Below, piece by piece: positions 11,198 to 21,188 of a DNA stretch of 64,000 nt. The notes beneath the pieces are model-generated. The model did not search any database and had not been told where the DNA came from. It worked only from the letters and a program-made list of their open reading frames with translations. A program made the translations under genes and the position numbers. Each line of letters starts with the position of its first letter. Position 1 is the first letter of the stretch. The stretch is from Holothuria scabra (lineage: Eukaryota > Echinodermata > Holothuroidea > Aspidochirotida > Holothuriidae). The DNA lies in assembly GCA_037179385.1 (NCBI GenBank), contig CM074185.1, positions 11,894,922-11,958,921 of the forward strand. Reading direction: 5' to 3'.

Positions 11198-11223
11198 GGA
11201 GGTACTACCAAGGTAGTACTTCC
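11198..11223. repeat. Short hairpin, two copies in the window
   Basis: GGAGGTACTACC, one base, AGGTAGTACTTCC: nearly perfect 12-13 bp arms. A related hairpin at 47127-47164 has the same words (GGAAGTACTACCT / AGGTAGTAAGTACCTCC) and a CCATGC flank, so it is a repeated unit rather than a single accident. Confidence 0.65.
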
Positions 11224-11655
11224 ATGCACTGACCAAAACCCTCTGATCATTATTGGGAGGAGACAAGGGGACCTATGGCCTAGCAGTAAGTAAACATGTT
11301 CAATAGTGCAAGGTGCACATACTGCATTTTGAATGATGTCTGTCCCTGTCAGCCAGATTTGATGTCTGTCCCTGTGCCAGCTCATTCAGTATATCTGTGA
11401 GTTTGCAATATTTGGTGTTAAGTATGTACCTGCACACTGGCACAGACAATGCAAAAGAAGAAATTATCGCTGAATGCGTTATGATTTACATGTCAATTAA
11501 GATTCATGATAAATGAAACTGGTTATGGTATAATGAAAAACAGGAACTGCCATTGAACATATAAGGCAATTTCAATAATTTGGCAAAAGATTTTTGTGAC
11601 ACAGGTAAAACCTAGAGTTGTAACATTTAAGTTTAAAGTTAATTGCATTTAATAT
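11224..11655. other. Intergenic, with a short local duplication
   Basis: A ~17-bp phrase (GATGTCTGTCCCTGT) is repeated at about 11335 and 11361. Nothing else recognised. Confidence 0.45.
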
Positions 11656-11926
11656 AGCGGCCTCAGTGCTACTCAATAAAGCATTCACTGGCGCTTCACA
11701 ACAAGAACAAACACAAGTATAGAACAAAACCACAAACTAACAAAAGAAAGTTCAGTCAATTGAAAGTTCTAGTAAACAGATGCGTTTTAAGTTTAGATTT
11801 GAAAGAGTCGATAGATGAACAATCCCTCACATTCTCCGGGAGGCTGTTCCATAATTTTGGACCGGCGACACTGAAAGATCTGTCACGAAAAGTTGAAGCT
11901 TTCGTGAAGGGCACATGAAGAGTACC
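11656..11926 (-). pseudogene. LINE fragment (CR1/L2-like), ORF2 C-terminus and 3' tail
   Basis: Read on the minus strand, 11926 to 11756 stays open for about 57 codons and ends in a stop. It contains RSFSVAGPKLWNSLPENV and then DSFKSKLKTHLF, the widely shared C-terminal pattern of non-LTR retrotransposon reverse transcriptases ('RSFSVAGPxLWNSLPxxLR ... FKxxLKTHLF'). Past the stop is a 3' tail with GAAGCGCCAGTGAATGC and CTCAGTGC/GCCGCTATATTAAA, resembling CR1/L2 3' ends. The copy is 5'-truncated and dead; the catalytic domain is absent. Clade assignment is by memory of the pattern. Confidence 0.8.
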
Positions 11927-12370
11927 TCAAGCCAAAAAATTCAAAAATGTAATTAAACAGCATGAAAGATGAATTCCAAGTGTAACTGCCATCTTATACT
12001 GTAGGTTATTCTTGAGCTAAGATCTACAGTAAAATGTTGAAGTTTATTCCCTCAAATTAAAATGGTACATTGTGCAATCATTTATGATGTCATTGTTGTG
12101 CTACTCAAATTACAACCTTTGTATTTCTTTGTTTTTCTGAAAGTTACTGCAGTACCAAGGTGTGATAGATTGGTACTCTTACAGTATGTGGTGAATAAAT
12201 ATAAGCTACTGTATATCTGTGCAACATGCTTTGCAAGCAAAGGAAGTGTTCCAGGTCATAAAAATTACTGTCTTATTTTTTAAAGGGAAACAAAGCACAC
12301 CTGCACGTGAGTTTTTCAACAAGAAAGTCATATGCTGTATTGTTGTGCAAAGGACTAATTTTTTTAGTGA
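11927..12370. other. Intergenic, nothing recognised
   Basis: AT-rich sequence with no shared repeat and no convincing ORF. Confidence 0.45.
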
Positions 12371-12463
12371 ATAAATTTCAACATGTTATATCTTGTCATA
12401 AGGGTGTCTTATGATGATGGGACTTGAACTCTTAAGAGTTCATTTTTCATGGTGTTTAATATG
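12371..12463 (+). repeat. Host repeat, left half, split by the 1.5-kb element
   Basis: TTCATTTTTCATGGTGTTTAAT matches 9281-9305. The right half resumes at 13968 with CTTTTGAATTTTTTGACC. The last five bases, ATATG, reappear right of the insertion. Confidence 0.75.
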
Positions 12464-13962
12464 TGGCTAACTCCATGAAGTTGGGACACAATTTGTGACT
12501 TATAGGATTTAACTTCCAAACAACTTTTTCACGCGGTTTAATGTTACATTTAGTTCACTTCAAACAAGTTCTGTCAAAGTCAAAGAATTTCCAGCAAATA
12601 TTACGTAATGTCAGTCATAACAGCAGGTTGGCATTATTACTGTACAGCTACCGATCGATGCTACATGGACACCATTCTTCAAATTCTTTGTAGGTTAGGA
12701 GGATACAGCTAAACTCCTCATACAGTACATTCCTGTCTTCACTAATGTGGTTATTGAAATAAGACCAGTCATTGAAATCTTGTGTTGTCCAAAATACTGT
12801 AGTAATATCAGTAATGGAACTTTTCACCCAATGCTACTCGGACACTGTGTCCTGTAGCATCAGGATCAATTCTAGTAGGAAAATAACCAATGAACATATT
12901 GATTTTGTTTTTTATTAATTGAACAATAATGCTGTAGATGGTAAATCACCTAGCAATGACACTTGCACAAGATAAAAACACCAAAAACATGTACTGTGGA
13001 TGCCCTGGTGCTACATGGACACCGTTGAAAATGGTGTTCACGATCATTTACTGATGAAAAAAAATTCCATAATGGTTCAATCCCTACCCAGATTTAGTTT
13101 TACCTCTTGGTTACTACACAGCTTCAATGAAAGTAGTAATGGACATTGACTTGATCAGATCAGGCTTGGTCCATCATAAATGAAATATGCATTCCCCTGA
13201 TGCTACACGATTCTCCAGATGCCTACTCTGCAAACACAGCAGCATCTTTGCTGAAATTACAAAATTGTGTTTTGTAGCTATTCAACAAATCATCTTCCAT
13301 TAGAATCCTCTTGCTAGCTACTTCCTATGACATGCCCATTTCTCTCAGTATCAGTTCTTTTCTTGCAAAGATGCTTGATGCTTTCAAAACTCCCGATGCT
13401 ACAGTGGAGTGGACATCGCAATAAAAGTTAATGATAGTTTCCTGTGAAAATTTTGAATGCAGTATCATTTGGGCAGAAATGCCTATTAAGTTCATTCTTG
13501 ACCACTTTCATATTATTTTGAACACGGATTAACAAGGATAGAACACCATTCATGTTCAAGGTAGACTGTTCAAACTGATACTACAGTACTTGAAAAATTT
13601 GCTGGGGACAGCACATGTAGGATAGAAATCTTCTTTCTTCCATAATTTTGAAAAATGTATTATTTCTATTTTGTTTACTATTTCCAGGGAGTGGGTAGGT
13701 TGATACTAATGGAAAAGTTAGTAATTTTTTGTGTTCTGTTCCCAAAGTGCTGAATAATCCCCTCATTAAAACATCAATATTTTATGTCATAGAATATGCC
13801 CCTAAAAAGGGTAAAAAACCTTGACCAATGGTTCATAAAAGAATGTAGGAAATTTGAACTTAATCTAACTAAAAGAACTATTCAAAAATAAAACTTTTGG
13901 AAAAAAATTCCTGACATATCAGTTAATTTGCCATAGTGTCCCCCAACTTCATGGAGTTAGCC
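12464..13962. mobile_element. 1.5-kb TIR element with spaced internal motif
   Basis: The left tip is TGGCTAACTCCATGAAGTTG, then GGACAC; the right tip is the inverse, GTGTCCCCCAACTTC then ATGGAGTTAGCC. ATATG is present just outside both tips (12459-12463 and 13963-13967), a likely 5-bp target duplication. A related uninterrupted site at 9281-9325 supports insertion. Inside, variants of GATGCTACATGGACACC occur at 12657, about 12830, 13007, 13199 and 13395, spaced 173, 177, 192 and 196 bases. The copy near 12830 is the left arm of a hairpin with TGTCC..TAGCAT. No transposase was found; non-autonomous. Superfamily not assigned. Confidence 0.8.
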
Positions 13963-13967
13963 ATATG

Positions 13968-14000
13968 CTTTTGAATTTTTTGACCTGAGGTACACTTGAA
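13968..14000 (+). repeat. Host repeat, right half
   Basis: CTTTTGAATTTTTTGACC and TGAGGTACACTT continue the repeat broken at 12463. Confidence 0.7.
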
Positions 14001-14488
14001 GACAAATTTAAACCGCATTTTTCAAGAGTTATGTCAGTACAATCATTCACATTACAGGCAATTGCCTACCCTTGCTACCTACTCTACAGCGATCTTTCGT
14101 GTAACTTGTGCACCACATGCTATACCCAGAATAGTTTAAGTACTCCCCCCCCCCCCCCGTGTCTTTCATCCCTGTTTTTCATCCCCTCATAGCTGCCCAT
14201 ACAAAGGATTCTCCTGGTTGGAATTCATTCCTTATTCCTTATTTTGTAGGCATATAGCTGCCCACGCTACTGTAGCCCCCAAAATCACGAGATCCACCCT
14301 ACCCGGAGAACTATGTACACTGAGCCAGTATTTTATGAACATTTTATAGTACCGACAAAGTGGAACAGTCAATTGATGGTCAGACCGAGTTCAGCCTTAA
14401 CTTTGGCCACCGCTCTATAATCTTTCCAACTTTTACTGGGCCTTTGTCATGGATGGTTGGTTGTCCACTGACAACCTTTGCTGATATA
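14001..14488. other. Intergenic, with a poly-C run
   Basis: A homopolymer C run lies at about 14143-14158. The remainder holds nothing recognised; the ORF starting at 14360 runs into SINE sequence and is not a gene. Confidence 0.5.
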
Positions 14489-14717
14489 GTTGCTCAGACC
14501 ATGAGCAGTAAGGACATCTGCCTCCCACGTGGGAGACCTGGGTTCTCTTAATTCCCAGGTCGAGACTCATACCAAAGACTCAAAAAATGGAACCTACTGC
14601 CATTGTGCGTGGTGCTCTGCTTAAGCAATGGAAAACTGGAACAACTGGAAAAAAGGCTGTGGCTCGCTCAGCTTGAACCAATAAGTTGGATACTTGGCCA
14701 TAAAACTCCATCTAACT
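14489..14717 (+). mobile_element. SINE, tRNA-derived, nearly complete
   Basis: Head resembling a tRNA (GACATCTGCCTCCCACGTGG, then GGGTTCTCTTAATTCCCAGG as a disrupted B box), family body (CATACCAAAGACTC, CTACTGCCATTGTGCG, AACTGGAAAAAAGGC) and tail (CTTGAACCAATAAGTTGG, CATAAAACTCCATCTAACT). The tail was hit by the hAT-like element at 14718 and its last bases are duplicated after 16088. Confidence 0.83.
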
Positions 14718-16088
14718 CAGGGTTGGTCATGAAAATTTTTCAGGAGGGCAATCAACTGCCCGCCTAAATTAAGGTTCCATGCTTCAAGGCGGGCAATAAG
14801 TTGCCCACACAAGTTTTTTACTTTTTAGGCGGGCAGTTTTGTTAATAGTAATGTTGAGCAGATAACTGGTGAAGATATTGGCATTGGCACAAATAAATGC
14901 CATCTCCGATAATGGCAACCGATAACAAGTATTTCATCATTTTAATAGGATAGAGCTAAAAGTACATACTACGCGCTTAAATAAAGTACAGAGCACTGTG
15001 TTGAACATAAAACATTTTAAAAAAATTCATTGCAGTGAACGTACACAAACCAGGGAGGTGTAATCACATCTCCCTGCACAAACTAGCTCTTCTAAACCGC
15101 AAGCACGCAGTTCGTAGTCTGTTTCAACAAGTGCACAAAGAAGTCATGGTCAACAGTACTACTGTAGCAATGCTTCCTGTGAAAATATTTGCTGCAATCC
15201 CAATGTTTTTCTGTTTGGAAGTTCGTAGCAAACAAGTGTATTGAGTGCTTGCTTGTTGTGTCCTTTCAACAGTTAAGGTACACATCTATAGCAGAGTGCA
15301 TGCAACGTAATGTGTTATCTATAGGCAATTCGGTATATAAGTCTGTTGTCCCTTTTCGCGAGCCAAATTCCTCTGAATCCCGCGACAAATCTCAGTGGAG
15401 TTTTACTGTGTGAATTTTGCCACATGCAGTAACAGTAACTCAACGGGGATTTCCAAGTCTGTGTACAGCAGAGCGACATGCTCAACGTTCATGATCGCGA
15501 ATGTTCAATTGAAAGAGCTAACCTTAGAGACCAATGTCTGAGACAAAATGTATGATCTCATGAAGTATCGTAACCAGAGAATGATCAGCGCTGTGTGCGG
15601 GAGTAGGGGTCTTTATCTATACCGCAGCCATCGCATTTTCAGCAGTATCCATATACATGCACATACTGTATAATGTATATGCTGAGAACGCCTGTGGTAT
15701 GCTGTACGTAAAGGCCGTACGTATGCAGCACGTAATTTTTTTTGCGTAGTATAGCCAGGGGAATTCCACTTTACACTACATACACATACCTGTATCGCAG
15801 CAGTGTACATAATATAACGATCGGCTGTGTTCGCTACGTAAGTACCAGAATATTATGGGGAAAAATTTTTTCGGGCTGTCTTTTAAACGCGTGTGTGATC
15901 ATGTATTCTGATGTTTTTGGTATTGTATTTTTTTACACGGGCGATCATATTTCTCAAGGCGGGCTATTTATTGCCCGATGCACAGTTCAAGGCGGGCATT
16001 TTTATGCCCGCCTTGGGAAGGATTTTTGCTTCCAAGGTGGGCGTTTAGGCGGGCACGGGTGATCGCCCGGGTAGTATGACCAGCCCTG
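14718..16088. mobile_element. hAT-like element F, 1.37 kb, 8-bp target duplication
   Basis: Tips are CAGGGTTGGTCAT and its inverse ATGACCAGCCCTG. Outside both lies the 8-bp duplication ATCTAACT (14710-14717 and 16089-16096), which is the 3' tail of the SINE it entered. Just inside each tip are several GGCGGGCA/TGCCCGCC palindromes, including a hairpin CAAGGCGGGCA / TGCCCGCCTTG at 15988-16015. The centre (about 14845-15810) is a relative of element D at 37056. No intact transposase ORF. The tip and 8-bp duplication fit hAT; the assignment is inference. Confidence 0.88.
14845..15810 (+). mobile_element. Element D core nested inside element F
   Basis: Starts TAGTAATGTTGAGCAGATAA, a mutated form of the tip at 37056, and follows it through AATGGCAACCGATAACAAGT, TTCATTGCAGTGAACGTACA, AAATCTCAGTGGAGTTT and TATATGCTGAGAAC. 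Homology fades near 15800 and no right tip is visible. Compared with 37056 it lacks the 253-bp insertion E, so this copy gives the empty site for E. Confidence 0.75.
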
Positions 16089-16412
16089 ATCTAACTAACT
16101 ATAACTCAGACCATGAATGCTAGTTTTCATGATCAAATGGCATGTGTACACTATGGTATGTCTTGCTTTCCACTTTCTGAAAATTGTGAACAACTACATA
16201 CTGTAGTCTGTATCAGTATGTTCAGTACATTCATGAGCCCCTGTCCTACAATGAAGCAACACATTTTATATGAAATGGGGATTTTCCTAGCACAATAGAA
16301 CAGAGGTCACAGTAAGGAACTGTACAATGTTAACTCTTTTGAATGGTGCTTGTTCAGCAGAAAGGATTACTTTCAATAAATACAAGATATGGGAAGTAGG
16401 GAAATTAAACCA

Positions 16413-16526
16413 GGGGCCCGTTCCACAAAGAGTTGCGCACAATCTTAAGTTTGATTCACCATACTGTACTTAAGCCAACAGTAAATCAAACTTAAGAGCG
16501 TGCGTAACTCTTTGTGGAACGGCCCC
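16413..16526. repeat. 114-bp foldback repeat, copy 1 of 3
   Basis: Almost the whole unit is one palindrome: GGGGCCCGTTCCACAAAGAG on the left is matched by CTCTTTGTGGAACGGCCCC on the right, with inner arms AATCTTAAGTTTGATT / AATCAAACTTAAGA. The middle is about 20 bases (CACCATACTGTACTTAAGCC...). Other copies are at 46525 and 51420. Probably a foldback MITE; no target duplication is certain. Confidence 0.85.
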
Positions 16527-16645
16527 AGTTCCCTTTCCCCCTCTACTCACACAGCACTGTATATGAACTTTCATGATGCAATGTGCCTTCTTACTTTTGG
16601 TTACATCTTCCTAATTCTCTGCCTGATTACACTCTTATCACTTCA

Positions 16646-16733
16646 GTGAGCCACAGCTGGAAAAATGCTGATGTTGGCTCAACTTGAACCAATAGGTTGG
16701 AAACATGGCCCTTAAAACTCCATCTAAATAACT
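16646..16733 (+). mobile_element. SINE 3' fragment
   Basis: CAGTGAGCCACAGCTGGAAA, CTTGAACCAATAGGTTGG and AAAACTCCATCTAAATAAC. The tRNA-like head is missing. Confidence 0.75.
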
Positions 16734-16859
16734 TATCACTTCAGGGAGGTAATGAAGCTCAATACACACATATGCTTTAGTCACATTTCACATTTGGTTA
16801 ATTGATTGACAGTATCAGATAAAGTATATGAAAATACACGAAAAATTACATTAACATTT

Positions 16860-17062
16860 GGGGTTAGCTAACAGGCCAGTCCAGCATGTATTAATTGCTT
16901 TTCATGCAGTGTGAGCACAATGAAATCATAGATCAGCTGAGGGCACAGATCATGTAACAAACTCAGATACCATGAGTTACACCCCACACTGCCTTTGATC
17001 TAGTGGGGTATCTATGTTGCTTTTTCAAGAAGCAACATCACAGCATATGCTTGACTATCATA
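16860..17062 (+). repeat. ~200-bp repeat, copy 1 of 2
   Basis: Shares with 19886-20085 the words TTAATTGCTTTTCATG, GAGGGCACAGAT, GTAACAAACTCAGA, CTTTGATCTA and a closing hairpin (here GTTGCTTTTTCAAGAAGCAAC at 17018-17038). No ORF and no clear termini. Confidence 0.7.
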
Positions 17063-18382
17063 GTGCTGTATGGCATAAAGTCAAATTACTCCACACATTA
17101 AATATTTAGTAAGAAAACTCCATGTATTCCCCCATATAATTTAAAGGACTACTGTATATATAAGCAGACTCAGTTTCACAAAAGGATACAGATCAACCCT
17201 CCTAATTAAAGATCCAAATCTTTTCTAACTTTTGAAATAAAAAATAAAAATACAGACTCCCAATTTTTTCTGCACAGCACAATACAGCCTAGCACTTGCA
17301 TGCAATGTGTACAGTATATACATGTACTTGAATACTATACTTGTGTATACTCTTAATAAAAATACCATTCTTCCCATCAATTCCCTTCTTTCCCTCATTT
17401 TTTTTTTCATGAATGCAACTTCTCTTTATTCCAATTTCAGTTCCAGCGTTAACAATAAGACAGAAAACCAAAGTACCACCAGATTGCACTGCATAGATAA
17501 TTATTATTCCAAAAAGCTCTTCTACCTTGAGAACATTCATAAAAGTGCATGGTTCATTTCACAGATCAAGAGAAACAAAATTATTATTCTGAAATGAGTT
17601 CATACTGTATAGATAACATACAGGTATATGAAATCAGGTTATAATATATAGCCAATATATGCACTTGTACATGTTTATACTGCAGGCATACGGGTACTGA
17701 TGTACACAGTACTGCATGTAACTGTACATATTCAATCAAGGCCATGTAGAAACAGATTTTTATACATTTGGTACTCATTGCTTGATTTTGCAGTGAAGGC
17801 CATGGGTGTTTTACAAAATATACAGATAGACTTTTGTACTTCTCCCAGCATGTGAAATTCATGAAAAGGGTCTCTTGTTCAAGCATACAGCTATTGGTCA
17901 GTTCAATAAAATATTCGCACTTTTTGATTTGATGGTGGAGCACAGCTTTTATGTAGGTGTGAATGAAAATAACTGCTGTTTCAATGGATGGTACTAACAT
18001 AAAGGTCAAACTACTTTTTGTATAGCTTGTACAGTATGCAGGTTATTGTATTGTGATGATAACCCTTTCACAAAAGTACCTAGTAAAATTGTCCATGGCC
18101 AAAGAAAAAAAAAAGGTAACCTTTGAAGTATATAGTTTATTAAGATAATGAATAGAGTAAAAATGAAGTTTCCAATAGTATTTGACAATAAGGGAAACTC
18201 AAAAAAAACGAAACAATTGAACCCTCAAAGGAATAATTTTGCCAAATTTTTAAATTTCATTCAATTCCCATACTTATGGCTTAAATGTATACACTGGATA
18301 ATGCTGGCCATCATGCAATGTAGGTGTTAAGTACTGCAACTGTTTTAATGGCACAGAAATTGAGGGGTTATTTTTTTTTTAA
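17063..18382. other. Intergenic, nothing recognised
   Basis: AT-rich. It contains the longest ORF in the window (17584-18009, minus, 141 codons), but its composition is biased and I recognise no domain, so I do not call it a gene. Many TGTACAGTA-like words. Confidence 0.5.
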
Positions 18383-18599
18383 TTAAGAGCCATCCCAAAT
18401 TACAATTCTTGTAGGGGTTACCAGAAAACCCCAATTGGCTCAGCTCTTTGATTGACAGCTGATTCAATCAATGCAGAGTACTAAAGCTAACTATACTGAG
18501 GGTGTCATGATTGTGCACATTGGACTTATACTCACTCTGAAGGAATAAACTGAGATTGTATTCAGATGAGGATAAATTTCAGGCAACTGTGGGAGGAGC
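18383..18599 (-). mobile_element. T300 MITE (reverse), left part of a split copy
   Basis: TTAAGAGCCATCCCAAATT begins the reversed element, followed by CAATTGGCTCAGCTCTTTGA and GCAACTGTGGGAGGAGC. It is interrupted at TTAA 18600. Confidence 0.85.
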
Positions 18600-18862
18600 T
18601 TAAAGGGCAGGAGCAGTCATCCCAAATTGACAGAAGTGTAGTAGACTGTCCAGTTCCATGATTGGCTGTTGGGAGTCATGTGACAATGTTTTTTCTCTTC
18701 AAATGTAAAATTTACCAGAAATAACTGCTTTGTGTACCTTGGATTTGCAATAGTAAAGTCATAAAATGTAATGACAGATACTTTGAAGAGAAATAAGATG
18801 AAAATTATGTTGTTTAGCTTTTTCTTTAAAATAAGTTTTGGAGGACTACTCCTTACCTTTAA
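18600..18862 (+). mobile_element. T260 MITE inserted inside T300
   Basis: Runs TTAAAGGGCAGGAGCAGTCA to CTACTCCTTACCTTTAA, with TTAA at both borders (18600-18603 and 18859-18862). The intact reversed T300 at 21127-21145 reads GGGGCTTAAGTAAGC at this point, so one TTAA became two on insertion. Confidence 0.92.
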
Positions 18863-18911
18863 GTAGATAAGCAGAATTGATACTGTTTGGAGTGAGAGAA
18901 TTGGGCCTTTA
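18863..18911 (-). mobile_element. T300 MITE (reverse), right part of a split copy
   Basis: GTAGATAAGCAGAATTGATA, then GGAGTGAGAGAATTGGGCC and TTTA close the element begun at 18383. Confidence 0.85.
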
Positions 18912-19885
18912 TTTCTATCTTAAATAGCTCTTCACCAGAGCCCCCCCCAAAAAAATAAAATATAGCAACAGTCGAGCACAGTATTGTACATACAGTACTT
19001 GATTGGAAGCAAGTTACAATAAGATGCAAGAAGAGTATTCCACATCAGTAAGTTCAAACGGTATGCTGTCTGCAGTATGGAAGTTATAATACCCACAACA
19101 TTAATCCTCTAGAGGGTTTGACATTTGAGTGCAACAAGGGCAGTTCATTCCAAGCATATACCCTATAGTAATTTAAGTTTTGAGTGCCTCATCTTATTTA
19201 GATTGCACAATTAACATATACAGTATGGTACTGGGGTTTAAAATCTATAAGGCAGCTAGGTGCATCATCAGCTATTATCAAATGAAACCCCAACTGTTAC
19301 TGATCTGGCAATTTTTTCATGCATTTAATACCAGCATTTTGGTCTGTGTGGCCTATACACTATTTTTCCTATTGGAAAGCATGCGAAAAGAAAAACATGT
19401 AGAGTCCCACATTGGGGTAGAATCCGCAGTGCATGCTATTAACTTAGAGAAGTTTACATAACACAATGAGGTGGGCCTCAATAAAAGGACCCCCAAAAGT
19501 CTGGCTCTGTCAGGAAGAATGCCCTCCATCTCCCCTTTTCTCCATATTTTATAAGGTTACTATGGTTTCTTTGCAGGGAATGGGGGGGGGGGTGTGAGTG
19601 AGGGAATAATGTGTGTAAATATACCGTAGGAGGCAAGAGAGGGACAAAATGTATTTATGTATGTTGGATGAGACTGCTACCTTGATTTTCTTTTTCTGTA
19701 TTCATTACCTTCGTTATACTGTACTCGGAAAAGAAACGCCATTTTGAAAATGGTGACATATGGAAAGGTATTTCTGTGATGGTACAATCAGTTTATATAT
19801 TTTACATCATACAATGCAATGAATTTGTAAAAGGAATTTTGATAATTTTCCTGTTTGTAGCTTCGAGATCATCACGGCAAAGTAG
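18912..19885. other. Intergenic, poly-G run
   Basis: A G homopolymer at about 19581-19592 and a C-run at 18941. ORF 19180-19461 has no recognisable family. Nothing else seen. Confidence 0.5.
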
Positions 19886-20085
19886 CACTTGGGATTAGCA
19901 AACAGGAATGTGTTAATTGCTTTTCAAGCAAGCATGTGTTAATTGCTTTTCATGAAGTGTACTCATTTGAGGGCACAGATGTTGTAACAAACTCAGAAAT
20001 TGTTATACTTCACACGGCCTTTGATCTACTGTGGTTTCTGTGTTGCTCGTTAAAGAAGCAATGTGATGGCATGTGGTCTTCTTGG
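19886..20085 (+). repeat. ~200-bp repeat, copy 2 of 2
   Basis: Matches 16860-17062. This copy has an extra tandem piece: GTGTTAATTGCTTTTCA occurs twice (about 19909 and 19937). Confidence 0.7.
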
Positions 20086-20215
20086 CATCAAACACTGTAC
20101 AGTACATATTAGCAAAACAAGTTTGAAGGAATTAATCCATGCATTATGTCTTCATAAAAGTATGCCCTGCATTTATGGCCAGATTTCAGAAAATCTCTAA
20201 CCACAATTCCTGATC

Positions 20216-20340
20216 ATCTTACCCCAAACAGTTGTTATTCTCCTAACCTCTCACTTTAATGCTTAAACCCCTGTCACAACTGTCTAAAATTCATCCACAT
20301 CCCGATATACACAACCTCATTCAGTTTATTGAGCATTCAG
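20216..20340 (+). mobile_element. T300 fragment (left half)
   Basis: ATCTTACCCCAAACAGTT, ATTCTCCTAACC and AACTGTCTAAAATTCATCC match the left half of T300; homology stops near 20340. Confidence 0.72.
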
Positions 20341-20884
20341 GAAGGAAATAATAAGTTGCACTGAACTCCTCTGATGGAAGCCAGAAGAGGATGATCAAGG
20401 GTGTCCTTGCTCCTCACTGTGGACAGTAAAGGCATCCTCACTCTCCGTGCTTTTGGTTTGCCAGGGTTAGTTGCTGGTAAGTGGGGGATTACATCTACAG
20501 TATAGGGGAATGGGAGGTAAATATTGGGACTAGTAGATTGCCAATCCAGGGAGTTTTTGGGAAACTCAATTGAACTACAGTACATGTGACTACTGTACAT
20601 ATAACTTGCCTCCTCAAAGCTTATATTGTTCATAGCTGCTCATGCATGACACACTGAAAAGATGGTTGTTGTGAGAAGAAAGACACAAAGCAAACAGATA
20701 GCTGGTGTACTATATCTTCTCTGATTTGTCAAAGCAAGGAAGGGTTTTTTAAGCAGGATACCTCCTTTGAATTGGAAAACATAGGCCTAGTTTTCATCAT
20801 TATTCTGATTGTTTCCTGTTACATTTACTGTACATTCTGGTAAAAACAGGCCCCAGTGCTTCCTTTCAGTTACAAAAATTATAA
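20341..20884. other. Intergenic, nothing recognised
   Basis: A minus-strand ORF (20337-20633, 98 codons) has no recognised domain. No shared repeat. Confidence 0.45.
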
Positions 20885-21188
20885 TTAAAGGACCAGTCCT
20901 CTACCCCAAATTACAGTTCTTGTATGGGGTTACCAAATTCTCAATTGGCTCAGCTCTTTGATTGACAACTTTATTCAAACAATGCATAGAAATAAAGCTT
21001 ATATTACACAACATGAACTGTACTGAGAGTGTTATGGTCATACAAATTGAGGTCTTTAAAATTCCCCTGAAGCAATAAACTGAGATTTTGTGTGGATGGG
21101 GACGAATTTCAGACAATTGTGGAAGGGGCTTAAGTAAGCAAAGGTTAGGAGAATTGGTGCTGTGTGGGTGAGAGAACTGGGCCTTTAA
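20885..21188 (-). mobile_element. T300 MITE, intact reference copy (reverse)
   Basis: 304 bp including TTAA at both ends. Left tip TTAAAGGACCAGTCCTCTAC; right tip GGTGAGAGAACTGGGCCTTTAA, whose inverse matches the left tip. It carries the uninterrupted GGGGCTTAAGTAAGC that T260 used as target in the copy at 18383. Confidence 0.9.

Noticed and set aside
17584..18009. Longest ORF in the window (minus, 141 codons)
   Set aside because: Biased, low-complexity composition in AT-rich repeat-laden DNA, no recognisable domain, no splice context; likely chance.
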